From Leptothoe kymatousa TAU-MAC 1615 (GTDB taxonomy: Bacteria > Cyanobacteriota > Cyanobacteriia > Phormidesmidales > Phormidesmidaceae), in the NCBI RefSeq assembly GCF_018739865.1, contig NZ_JADOER010000004.1, positions 1,126,157 through 1,190,156 on the forward strand: DNA of 64,000 bases. Direction: 5' to 3'. Made by a program: the position numbers and the translations under genes. Shown here piece by piece: positions 45,853 through 54,448 of the stretch. Within the stretch, counting starts at the first letter, position 1; every line of letters starts with the position of its first letter. The notes beneath the pieces were generated by a model. It saw nothing but the letters and a program-made list of their open reading frames with translations. It did not search any database and was not told where the DNA came from.

Positions 45853-47937
45853 CTACCTTATATGGGCTTCTAGCAGCTGGATAATGGCTTCATCGTCAAA
45901 TTCGTCGGCCAGTTCTAGCAGCCGATTAGCAAATAATGTGTACTGCGGATTCCGCTGCTTAAGACGTTCGGCTTCCGCTTGAATATCTGAAATGTAGCCC
46001 TTTTCCGCCGATTCATGCAGTGATAGTAGTTCTGTTGGCGATGGCACAACCATCTCGCCAGCTGCATCGGTGGCAAGGGTGTTTTCAGTCTCTGTTTCAT
46101 AACGCCAGGTGAGGTCTAGGGCTTGCTGAATTAGCTTGAAGAGTTCCTGGGCTTGAACAGGTTTGGGTAAAAAACTAAGAAATCCTGCTGATATACATTC
46201 TTGTTGGTCTAAACCTGATATGTGGGCGGATGAGGCAATGACAGGTACTGATTTTAACGCGGTTAACTGGTGTATTTGCTGAAGTAATTCATGGCCATTT
46301 ACGTTAGGCATCAACAGGTCGGTAATCACCAGATCTGGGCAAAACGCTGTTGCTTTGTTGAACCCATCCTCACCATCTTCGGCTTCTAGCAGTTCGAAGC
46401 CCATGGGTTCTAAAAGGTTAACAATGACCGCCCGATTTTCCCAACGGTCGTCGACAACTAAAACTTTTCGACGTTGCCCCTCATATCCACTTAACCGTCC
46501 TAGCTGTTGTAAGTCTGTGTGCATCCAGTCCTTTGCCAGGGGACAAGTGATATCAAACTTGAATCGGCTACCTACCTCTGGGGTGCTCTCTACTTGGATC
46601 TGGCTTCCCATCAGTTCTAGGATCCTCTGACTGATGGATAATCCTAAACCGGTTCCCTCAATTCTGTGTTTTGTCTTCTCGGCTTGTTCAAAGGGCAGAA
46701 ATATTTTCTCCAGGTTATCGGGGGCAATCCCAATCCCGGTGTCTATGATCTCAAAATGAAGCGATGTGGCCGCACTCTTATCCTTGGTCAGGGTAGACGT
46801 TACCTTTAGGATGACCCTACCGATTTCAGTAAATTTAATGGCGTTGCCAATCAAATTGAGTAAAACCTGGCGTAGCCGCTTTTCATCAGCCACGATCCCC
46901 GGGGGTAATGTATCGGGCGTTTCAAATATAAGCTGGAGCTTTTTTTGCTCTGCTCGAATGCGACAAATTTCTACGACGCCCTGGAGGAATGATGGGAAAT
47001 GAAAGGGCTTAGTATTCAGCTCCAGTTTTCGCGCTTCAATTTTCGAGATGTCTAAAATATCGTTAATGAGTGTTAAGAGGTGCTGGCCGCATTGGGCAAT
47101 GGTGTTGATGCTTTTGCGATCCTTCTCGGGACGTTCTTTTTGGGCTTGTAAAATTTGGGCGTAGCCCAAAATACCGTTGAGTGGCGTTCTTAGCTCGTGG
47201 CTGATATTGGCCAAAAACTCGCTTTTGGCATGGCTAGCACTGTCGGCCCGTTCTTTGGCTAGTTGTAGTTCTTGGGTTCTTGTCTGAATACGCTGCTCAA
47301 GCTGTTGGTTGAGTTGTTGTAAGTCGGCTTCGGCTTTGTGTCGGGCAAAGGCACCGCCAATGCTACCGGCAATGGCCCAAAGGCTAGAAATTTCTGTGGC
47401 TGTCCACTGGTGATGGGTTTTGCATTGGTCAAATCCGACAAAGCCCCAAAAGTGTTGTCGAATTAGGATAGGGGCAATTAGGATAGATAGGATTCCTTGG
47501 GGCTCTAGAATACTGCGTTCTGACTCTGGAAAGTCTTGCACTAACCCAACAACAGGTCTGCCCGCAGAAAGTTCCTCGTACCATCGGGGAAAAAAGTCGC
47601 GGTATAGCAAATTCTGCAAGTCTGGATTGTCAATTTCCGGGACGACGCCATCGGCCACCCATTCCCACCGTTGGCTCATGGCCGGGGCACGGGCGGTTGG
47701 GTGCTCATGGGTTTCAAAAATATAAATTCGATCAACTTGAGTTGCGGTACCTAATGCGGCGAGGGCCGTATTGATCGACTGTTCGTAATCGCTAACAGTT
47801 AATAAATAATTATTGGCGGTTGCAATGCCTTGAAGTAACCGCTCCGATGGACTTAGATGCTGTAGTTCCTCGGTGCTGGGTTGCAAGCTAATGGGGGGAT
47901 AACCCTGTGTGTCATGAAACTGCGACGAGTTAGTCAT
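45853..47937 (-). CDS. GAF sensor hybrid histidine kinase (GAF-HisKA-HATPase-REC)
   Basis: 694 aa, soluble. A GAF domain spans about 30-205 ([40 protein letters not shown]); it lacks bilin cysteines, so the ligand is unknown. A coiled coil leads to HisKA with His in [20 protein letters not shown]. The HATPase domain has [21 protein letters not shown] and GTGLGLSI. The receiver (about 485-610) contains [13 protein letters not shown] and [16 protein letters not shown]. The last 70 residues ([18 protein letters not shown] to QLLEAHIR) form a helical tail seen on many cyanobacterial hybrid kinases. It lies 228 bp upstream of the REC-HK gene on the same strand. Confidence 0.92.
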   Translation of the reverse strand: MTNSSQFHDTQGYPPISLQPSTEELQHLSPSERLLQGIATANNYLLTVSDYEQSINTALAALGTATQVDRIYIFETHEHPTARAPAMSQRWEWVADGVVPEIDNPDLQNLLYRDFFPRWYEELSAGRPVVGLVQDFPESERSILEPQGILSILIAPILIRQHFWGFVGFDQCKTHHQWTATEISSLWAIAGSIGGAFARHKAEADLQQLNQQLEQRIQTRTQELQLAKERADSASHAKSEFLANISHELRTPLNGILGYAQILQAQKERPEKDRKSINTIAQCGQHLLTLINDILDISKIEARKLELNTKPFHFPSFLQGVVEICRIRAEQKKLQLIFETPDTLPPGIVADEKRLRQVLLNLIGNAIKFTEIGRVILKVTSTLTKDKSAATSLHFEIIDTGIGIAPDNLEKIFLPFEQAEKTKHRIEGTGLGLSISQRILELMGSQIQVESTPEVGSRFKFDITCPLAKDWMHTDLQQLGRLSGYEGQRRKVLVVDDRWENRAVIVNLLEPMGFELLEAEDGEDGFNKATAFCPDLVITDLLMPNVNGHELLQQIHQLTALKSVPVIASSAHISGLDQQECISAGFLSFLPKPVQAQELFKLIQQALDLTWRYETETENTLATDAAGEMVVPSPTELLSLHESAEKGYISDIQAEAERLKQRNPQYTLFANRLLELADEFDDEAIIQLLEAHIR

Positions 47938-48129
47938 CGGTATATTTTCTAAGAGATAGATGGCATATGACCTGTTATGGATATCGTGCGATAACAGGTG
48001 AATATGCCTGTTTGTCTCTATTTTCTTAAAATAAAATTTTATGAAGTATCCTAGGTTGCCCTGGACAATCCTTTAAATATTAGCTCTGTTATTTGAAAAG
48101 CTTCTGGCAATTTTTGTGAACCACCAAAA

Positions 48130-48177
48130 ATCAGTGCCGCATTTGGTCTAGATACCTAGACCAAATGCGGCACTGAT
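48130..48177 (-). terminator. Very strong intrinsic terminator of the metX-like gene
   Basis: A 21-bp perfect stem (48130-48150 with 48157-48177) closes a 6-nt loop, and on the minus strand it is followed by five T. It lies 45 bp past the stop at 48222. Confidence 0.95.
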
Positions 48178-48221
48178 GATATTACACAATGGCGTTTGGG
48201 GCCTTGTTTTTTGCCTAGGGC

Positions 48222-49409
48222 TTATTTGGCAAAGGCATATTTGGGAATGGAAATTGAGGTGGTGGGCTGATTGACCAAAGGCGTTGTTAAGAAGTGTTGC
48301 ATGGCCGGTTCGTATAGGTCAGGTTCCCGGAGAAAAGAATCGTGTCCTAACCTTGAAGAGAGTTTAATTAGCTGGTTGGGGATGTGGCTGGCTGTGAGTG
48401 TGTTGGCTAAGAGGGTTTGTTCTACCGGTGGAAAACAGGCATCGGAATCGATGGAAAAGATGAGCCAGTTTTGGTGCTGACAGTTTTTTAGCGATCGCAA
48501 CGCAGTTGGATTTTGCAGGTCAATGCCAGGCTTCCAATTTTGCCAGGCGTGGAGCAGTCTTAAATAGCTATGGGCATTAAACCGTTGGGCAAAGCGCTTG
48601 CCTTGATAGAGCAACCAGCTTTCCAGCGGTTGATTTAATGGAAATGAACCATTTTTCTTCAGAGACTTATCCACCTTTTGGCTACAGTAGGTATCCACCT
48701 CTTCAGTCACAATATATTGCTGCATCGCAATCATCCTGGCGAGCACGAGTCCGTCTCCATCCTCAGTGTCAGCACTGGCGCCATGGGCTTGGGCCGCCAA
48801 ATGGGATTCGATCGCCGTTGCCTGCTGAAAATTCGCCAACTGCATGGCAGGGGTTACCCTGATCCCGCTAGCAATGGACATCACGTTTTTAACCTGCTGC
48901 GGATATCGCAGCGCCATATCAAGGGCCAAATAGCCCCCAAAGGAAGCGCCGATCACCCCATGCAGCTGCGATATGCCCAAACGGTTGAGCAATTCCACCG
49001 TGGCATTGACTAAATCAGAAATTTGAGGGAATGGAAAACCCTCGCCCCAAATCTCTCCTGTTTTAGGGTTTGTACAAGCTGGTCCGGTGCTCCCATAGCA
49101 GCCGCCTAATAGGCTAGGGCATAGAATCCACCAGCGGTTAGTATCCAACGCCTTATTGGGGCCGATAAACGCATCCCACCAACCATAGTAACAATCTGGG
49201 GTCCAGTACTTTACGCCGGGGCCCTCTGCGTCAAAACCAGAGGCATGGTGGCTGGTGGTTAAAACCGGAAATAACAAAATCACATTGTCCCGTTCCGGTG
49301 ATAGCTTACCCCAGGATTTCCAAGCCATCTTGGCTGTCCCAAGGGTGGAGCCATCCTGAAACTCAAATGGGTGATTGGGGGTGGCGATGGTTGTAAATTG
49401 TGTCGTCAT
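48222..49409 (-). CDS. metX: MetX-like homoserine O-acetyltransferase family protein
   Basis: 395 aa, alpha/beta hydrolase. MetX family marks are LTTSHHASG, LLGGCYGSTGPA and the nucleophile elbow GASFGG (most MetX have GGSMGG). The Asp is in SIDSDACFPP and the His in LGHDSF. The substrate-entry helices follow RVTPAMQLANFQQATAIES. True MetX acetylates L-homoserine for methionine synthesis; the changed elbow leaves room for a paralog with another alcohol acceptor. The ATG at 49409 fits family starts better than the ATG at 49439. The PLP decarboxylase gene lies 101 bp upstream on the same strand, so the two may be co-transcribed. It ends at a strong terminator. Confidence 0.8.
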   Translation of the reverse strand: MTTQFTTIATPNHPFEFQDGSTLGTAKMAWKSWGKLSPERDNVILLFPVLTTSHHASGFDAEGPGVKYWTPDCYYGWWDAFIGPNKALDTNRWWILCPSLLGGCYGSTGPACTNPKTGEIWGEGFPFPQISDLVNATVELLNRLGISQLHGVIGASFGGYLALDMALRYPQQVKNVMSIASGIRVTPAMQLANFQQATAIESHLAAQAHGASADTEDGDGLVLARMIAMQQYIVTEEVDTYCSQKVDKSLKKNGSFPLNQPLESWLLYQGKRFAQRFNAHSYLRLLHAWQNWKPGIDLQNPTALRSLKNCQHQNWLIFSIDSDACFPPVEQTLLANTLTASHIPNQLIKLSSRLGHDSFLREPDLYEPAMQHFLTTPLVNQPTTSISIPKYAFAK

Positions 49410-49510
49410 AAAATTTCCGTTGGAGGTGAGCGAATACATTAGGTGGCGTTGCTGATTCTGGGGATGGTTGTATGGACCAAGCCCACAGCAGTTTCCGTGG
49501 ATCGATTTAT

Positions 49511-51079
49511 CTAGGCCTGAGCGGCTTGTCTGCCAATGTCAGCACTTGCCTGTACCGTGGCTTCAATGTCTGTGGCCTGGGTGCGAAAGTTCACTACACA
49601 GGCCCTAAGGGCAAGCTTGCCACCATGGAGTTTGGCCTTAGAGAGAAAGGCAATATTCTGTTTTTCTAGCTCTTCTAAAATATGGACCTGTAGATGATTG
49701 AGATCTTCTTCATTACCTTGGTATCCCTGGGGCTCCACTCGCCAACAAACAATGGACAGATCGGGCTCGGTCATGAGGACTAAATCGGGGGTGGTCTCAA
49801 TCAACTTAGCCATATACTTAATCAGCCTAATATCTTGACCAATTTGGGTCCGAAACCCCTCTATGCCATGGGCCATTAACCCCAGCCACACCTTAAATGC
49901 CCTGGCCGGTCGAGAATTTTCAGGGGTGAAATCCACCAGGTCTACACCACAGGTATCTAGGAGATTTTGGTCCAGATAGGAGACCTGAAACCCAAAGGTT
50001 TGTCGGAGTGCGTGGGGATGTCTCACCAGCGTTACCCCCGCATCGAGGGGGCTGTACAACCACTTGTGGGGATCAAACGAGATAGAATCCGCATGGCGCA
50101 TGGCCGCCATTTGGAAAGAAACCTCTGGCACCAGATAGGCGGGTAACCCATAGGCCCCATCAATGTGTAGCCAAATTTTCTCATCCTGGTTTTGGATCCA
50201 TTCCACTAGGTCATCGAGGGGATCAATGGCGCCGGTGCCCACTGTGCCAGCGGTGGCAATCACCGCGACAGGAATGTGCCCCTGGGCCCGATCTTCTGCC
50301 ACCATTTCAGCCAGGCGGTCTAGGCGCATGCGATAGAAGCTATCACTGGGGACCACCCGAATCGCTTCAGACCCCATTCCTAGGAGCTCAACGGCTTGGT
50401 GATGGCAGTAATGGGCCTGGTCGCTGGTGTAAAACTTTAAGCGCCCACTGCCCTCTGGACCTGCCACACCGTGACGTCTGACATCCCATGGACATTGCAA
50501 GTGTCGGGCCGTGGCACAGGCGATAATATTAGCCAACTGGCCACCGCTGGAGAAGATCCCCTCCCAGTCGGCCCCTAGATCAAACATTTCCTTGAACCAT
50601 TCGATGCATTGGAGTTCAATGCTGGTGGCCCCTGGGGCAATGCGCCATAAATTATTATTTTGGTTAATGGCGGCTGTGAAAAATGCGCCTAAAACCCCCA
50701 CAGGATCGGGGGATGAGGTGATGTAGGCCAACCACCTAGGATGGCCGTTATAGCCAGAATAATCAACAACCTTGTGTAGATGCCCTAACAGGGTATTAAA
50801 CTCAACAGCTTTGACAGGGAGAGGCTGTTGAAAGACATTGCGAATGTGTTTTGCGTCATCATGGGGAACACACGGACGATTATCCCAGTTAGTGGAAGCC
50901 TTTTGCACTAGAAGATTAATTTCCGATGCAACTCGATCCCAAATTTCAGAGTTCCAGTCAAACCCTCGACAGATATGCTCTGTTGCTAAATTTATTTGGT
51001 TAGTTGAATTTGAGAGTTTAGGGGCAGGAAGATTAATAACGCTATTGGGGGCAAGGGTGCTGAATGATTTGCTATCCAT
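49511..51079 (-). CDS. Group II PLP-dependent amino-acid decarboxylase
   Basis: 522 aa from the ATG at 51079; a TTG at 51121 would add 14 residues. The PLP Lys is in SFDPHKWLYSPLDAG, the ring-stacking His in SDQAHYCHHQA, and the Asp pair in WLHIDGAYG. NGHPRWLAYITSSPDPVGVL and GIFSSGGQLANI match the aromatic-L-amino-acid/glutamate/diaminobutyrate decarboxylase family. The sequence alone does not decide the substrate; aromatic amino acids are the most common in this subgroup. It precedes the MetX-like gene, so the pair could belong to a small amine or methionine-linked pathway. No signal peptide. Confidence 0.85.
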   Translation of the reverse strand: MDSKSFSTLAPNSVINLPAPKLSNSTNQINLATEHICRGFDWNSEIWDRVASEINLLVQKASTNWDNRPCVPHDDAKHIRNVFQQPLPVKAVEFNTLLGHLHKVVDYSGYNGHPRWLAYITSSPDPVGVLGAFFTAAINQNNNLWRIAPGATSIELQCIEWFKEMFDLGADWEGIFSSGGQLANIIACATARHLQCPWDVRRHGVAGPEGSGRLKFYTSDQAHYCHHQAVELLGMGSEAIRVVPSDSFYRMRLDRLAEMVAEDRAQGHIPVAVIATAGTVGTGAIDPLDDLVEWIQNQDEKIWLHIDGAYGLPAYLVPEVSFQMAAMRHADSISFDPHKWLYSPLDAGVTLVRHPHALRQTFGFQVSYLDQNLLDTCGVDLVDFTPENSRPARAFKVWLGLMAHGIEGFRTQIGQDIRLIKYMAKLIETTPDLVLMTEPDLSIVCWRVEPQGYQGNEEDLNHLQVHILEELEKQNIAFLSKAKLHGGKLALRACVVNFRTQATDIEATVQASADIGRQAAQA

Positions 51080-51547
51080 GGGTAAATCGTTAATACGCTG
51101 GGGAATAAAATCGTGGGTCAATAAAATCTGGTATTGCCGATTTTCAGGACTAAACCTGTTTGTCGAGCCGTTGCACAGATTGTTTTATCCTCTAAATCAG
51201 CAGTGGTAAAACCTGCTATCCAACTGCTAAAACAGTTCGTCGCCTGGTATATGCATTTTTTAAGGACCTAACTGGCACTGCTGTCGATTTAGCGGCATTG
51301 ACCAATTACGTCTTTGGGGTTAAACCTGATGTGCAATAAAGGTATTGTTGCTAATTCTCAGTACGGGTTTAATGGGTCTCTAGCTCCCTTAAACCCGACG
51401 GATAAAACGATCCTGAGAAGCTGAAAAGCTTCATTTTGCAAAGACTTTCCATGGTTTAATCTAGAAACTTTTGAGCTGTTGTTTCAGGGATTTCAAAAGA
51501 AGGTAGTTAAAAATTGAGTGAGATAAACCCATTGATATTGAGTCTTT

Positions 51548-51772
51548 AGGGGAATGCACATAAATAAAATCCCCATCACAGAATATGTCGTAGAACCTCC
51601 TCCCCTTACGAAGGGGAGGTGCCGTAGGCGGAGGGGTCTGGACCGATAGCGCTAACTGTCGATAACCCCCTGTAAGTCCCCCTAAGCCCAAAGGGCAGGC
51701 TTTGCCAACGTAAGGGGGACAGCACACCTCGAACATGTCTCAAAGAGGTAGATTATTTTCATGCAGACGCCT
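51548..51772. mobile_element. MITE-like element A, copy 2 (225 bp)
   Basis: Same as 29688-29888 across its whole length, except that the ttcg loop of the gtcccc/ggggac hairpin is replaced by a 28-nt segment (net 24 bp longer) which itself contains aagccc/gggc and tttgcc parts. Both ends match exactly, and flanking bases differ at once outside, which fixes the borders. Confidence 0.78.
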
Positions 51773-51785
51773 TAGTCGTTGACTG

Positions 51786-51886
51786 AGGAGCTGTTAAGAA
51801 ACTAATTCACGGCTTAATCCGAAAAGGCTTGTTAAGCCATGCTTTTAAGGAAAAAGACCATGATTTTGATTTTTAACCAGCCCTTA
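51786..51886. mobile_element. MITE-like element B, copy 1 (101 bp)
   Basis: Similar to 59930-60030 over its length: aggagctgttaagaaact at the left, aagaccatgatttt inside, and cagccctta at the right. The right end reversed (taagggctggttaaaaatc) matches the left end imperfectly, giving terminal inverted repeats of about 17 bp. No coding capacity. Confidence 0.7.
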
Positions 51887-52033
51887 CCAAGGAATGGTGA
51901 AAGAAGAGATGATTGTAATGCTCATGCTTCCATAGCCCCTTGGCGGCCAGAGAAGGGAACTACTTCTTGGCGGTGGCAACGACCTGGTGCCAGAATCCAG
52001 ATGATTTAGATATTTGGCCTGAGTAGACAGGGT

Positions 52034-52258
52034 CTTTCGATAATGGCGATTTGAGTAGCAATAACCACTGCAAAAAGTGCCTTTCGATAATGGCGATTTG
52101 AGTAGCAATAACCACTGCAAAAAGTGCCTTTCAAAAATGGCGATTTGAGTAGCAATAACTACCGTAAAAAGTGCCTTTTGAAGACGGTGAATTGGGTAGA
52201 AATGACCGCTGTACACGGGGTCTTGTGAAGACGGTGATTTGAGTAGAAATAACCGCTT
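52034..52258. repeat. Five tandem 47-bp repeats, decaying to the right
   Basis: Units begin at 52034, 52081, 52128, 52175 and 52222. Core: ggcgatttgagtagcaataa. Units 1 and 2 are identical, unit 3 nearly so, 4 and 5 diverge. There are no unique spacers, so it is not a CRISPR array. Confidence 0.9.
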
Positions 52259-52769
52259 AGGACGATGAAATATACAGGAAACGGAAGAAAAATTGTCCTT
52301 GTCTTCACAAGAACTGTTTTACACTTTGTCTTTACTACATAAAAACCGTAGGTACTGATTTAAGGCGTAGCAAAAAACACATTGATCCTGTTGAGAAATA
52401 CCTGTATTTTATCCGGATGATGACAATGTATTGGGTTTATAAGGGCTTTGATAGCATTGATAATGCGTTGAATTACTGAGGTGTTTCCCTATTAGCCATT
52501 CGTCGAGTTTTGCCAAAGCAGCTTGTGGTCAGCGGGCGGGCGGGCGCCACATTATTGATAAATAGATAGCTAGATTGGGTGGCTTTGTAAAATGAGCTAC
52601 ATTTAAGAGCTCAGACCATTGGCTAGTTTTGTTGCCATTTGGCGTTTTGGTGTTATTTTCACGGTCTCTACGAAGAAATTACGGTCTACTTGTCTAGGTA
52701 TTTTCCTGTTGGTGGAGATCGCTGATGAGATTCTTATATTCGTCCCAGGATTGTTTCAGGCCAATGGCT

Positions 52770-54221
52770 TTATTCGCTGGTCCAAAGGTGGGCACTGCGC
52801 GGGGCCAGGGTTAGGGTCAGGGATGGGGCGCTAATTTGGATTGGGGGATCTTCTGTTAACAGATCCCTGTAGGGATGAAACCACTTAAATCGTGATTGGG
52901 TGTCGACCCTGATGGTTTTGGGGCTGTTGCATTTGTTGATGGCCGCAATGCCAATGTTGTCCCGTCGCCATAGCAGGGTGCAGCTATCGGTGTAGAGAAC
53001 GTCCATGGATGTGCCCTGCATTTGGTTATGGAAGCTAATCATTTGGGTGATGCGATCTCTATTCCAAACATTGTGCCAACGCCCCTGATCGATCTGACCA
53101 AAGGGCGGGGGTGCCGTGGTGCCATCGTCAAACACCATGGGGGTGCCCCCATCTCGCCCCAAAATATAGGCATAGGCCAGTTCTTCATCAACGGGATCCA
53201 AAATCCAAGAGCGAAAGGGATCGTTATAGGGAATATCGTGGGTGGTAACCACGGTTACAGCGCGGGAGGGCTCTAAGGCGTTGCCCGTTTGGTCGGGATG
53301 GGCAATGGCCGATAGGGGTTGCCCAGGGCTAAACGCCGTTTTAATCGCATTGAGTAAAGGAAAGTCATAGGCGGCAAATTCCCCTGGCAGCGTTTGTAAA
53401 TAGGGGGCTAAAAATAGGCCGTAGTCATGGGTGCCCACACCGCCGCTGGTGATAATCTCTGCAAAAACATAGGCATTTTTGATCACCTCATCCGGCATAA
53501 AGGACCGAATGGCCTCCGTCGGCATATGCTTGGCGGCATCGATGCGAAATCCACGTACCCCCAGGTCATATAGCGATCGCACATATTGTTGTCGCTGGTG
53601 TAGCACCCAAGGATGGTCGGCGCTAGTGTCCTTTAAGTCGGGCAGCCCCGGATCGTCCCCGCCGCCACAAATGCGCCCATGGGTCACTTCATGGTGATTG
53701 TCGTAGTCGCGAATACATTGGGGGGGATGGAAGTCCTGGGGGCTAAACAGCCCTTGATTTAAGTTTCCATATAGTCGCTGTTGTTCCCAATAGTCGGGAT
53801 CCTGGCGATATTGTCGCAGGGTGTCAGGCCCCGGAAAGGTGGTAGTGCCATTGCGTTCATTGGCCATGTGGTTGACCACCACGTCGGCATAGGTGAGCAC
53901 GCCCGTGGCTTTCAGGGCCTCGACCATGGCCACAAAACTCTCCTTGTTGCCATCGCAGTTGTCAATGACCCGCAGATCCTGGGGCTGATAGCGCTGATAC
54001 CAGCGACACTGGGCCGTGATGGGAGATTTCACCGGTGGGGTGACCAGTACGGCCCCATATCCAGCGGTGGCAATGGCTGCGGCTCGGGCTGCCACCGTAT
54101 CGTAGCTCCAGTCAAAAGCATGGAGGATGACGTCGTTTTTAGGGCCAGCCTGGGGGGCCGAAGCCAGGGGAATCAGTGCGGTCAGTAACGCGAGGCAGAA
54201 GACAGCCAAAGAGCGGAGCAT
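52770..54221 (-). CDS. Secreted GH13 alpha-amylase
   Basis: 483 aa from the ATG at 54221; a GTG three codons earlier is possible. The signal peptide is MLRSLAVFCLALLTALIPLA with cleavage after ASA. The (beta/alpha)8 motifs are YADVVVNHMA (region I), GFRIDAAKHMP (II, nucleophile Asp), YVFAEIITSG (III, acid Glu) and VVTTHDIPYND (IV; the usual NHD is THD). A C-terminal beta domain follows (IRVDTQSRFKWF to LAPRSAHLW). It cleaves alpha-1,4-glucan in the periplasm or outside the cell. Region I to II contains a loop with several Cys (CIRDYDNHHEVTHGRICGGG). It stands alone, divergent from the kinase-WD40 gene. Confidence 0.9.
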   Translation of the reverse strand: MLRSLAVFCLALLTALIPLASAPQAGPKNDVILHAFDWSYDTVAARAAAIATAGYGAVLVTPPVKSPITAQCRWYQRYQPQDLRVIDNCDGNKESFVAMVEALKATGVLTYADVVVNHMANERNGTTTFPGPDTLRQYRQDPDYWEQQRLYGNLNQGLFSPQDFHPPQCIRDYDNHHEVTHGRICGGGDDPGLPDLKDTSADHPWVLHQRQQYVRSLYDLGVRGFRIDAAKHMPTEAIRSFMPDEVIKNAYVFAEIITSGGVGTHDYGLFLAPYLQTLPGEFAAYDFPLLNAIKTAFSPGQPLSAIAHPDQTGNALEPSRAVTVVTTHDIPYNDPFRSWILDPVDEELAYAYILGRDGGTPMVFDDGTTAPPPFGQIDQGRWHNVWNRDRITQMISFHNQMQGTSMDVLYTDSCTLLWRRDNIGIAAINKCNSPKTIRVDTQSRFKWFHPYRDLLTEDPPIQISAPSLTLTLAPRSAHLWTSE

Positions 54222-54448
54222 ACGGGACACATGGACATGGGCTAAACCATGCTAGGCCATGGCCGATTTTAGGGTCGCCATCGTGAATAAACTCTTCAAA
54301 TTCCAGGATCCTAAAGAACGGATGGTACATTATCAAAGTTGAGCAATCCCCTAACGCTTGCTGTGGTTAGCTGTAGGGGGTGTATGCGTTCCTTGTGATC
54401 CTGGGGGGCACCCTCCCAAATTACCAAGGTCGTTTTTCAGGGTAGCTA

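Larger units (their letters stand above)
51080..52769. other. 1.7-kb repeat-rich region without genes
   Basis: Contains MITE-A copy 2, MITE-B copy 1 (14 bp apart) and a 47-bp tandem array. The minus-strand frames at 51461-51736 and 51884-52216 are translations of these repeats and not genes. 52260-52769 is AT-rich, with no feature recognised. It acts as the spacer between the decarboxylase promoter and the amylase gene end. Confidence 0.6.

Noticed and set aside
51461-51736. 91-codon minus frame across MITE-A copy 2
   Set aside because: Its product is only a translation of the repeat, and the same protein piece would recur in every copy; no ribosome-binding site.
51884-52216. 110-codon minus frame in the 47-bp array
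   Set aside because: Reads through tandem repeats; it shifts frame in each 47-bp unit and has no family.
52034-52258. Possible CRISPR array
   Set aside because: The 47-bp unit repeats as a whole, with no unique spacers and no cas genes nearby.
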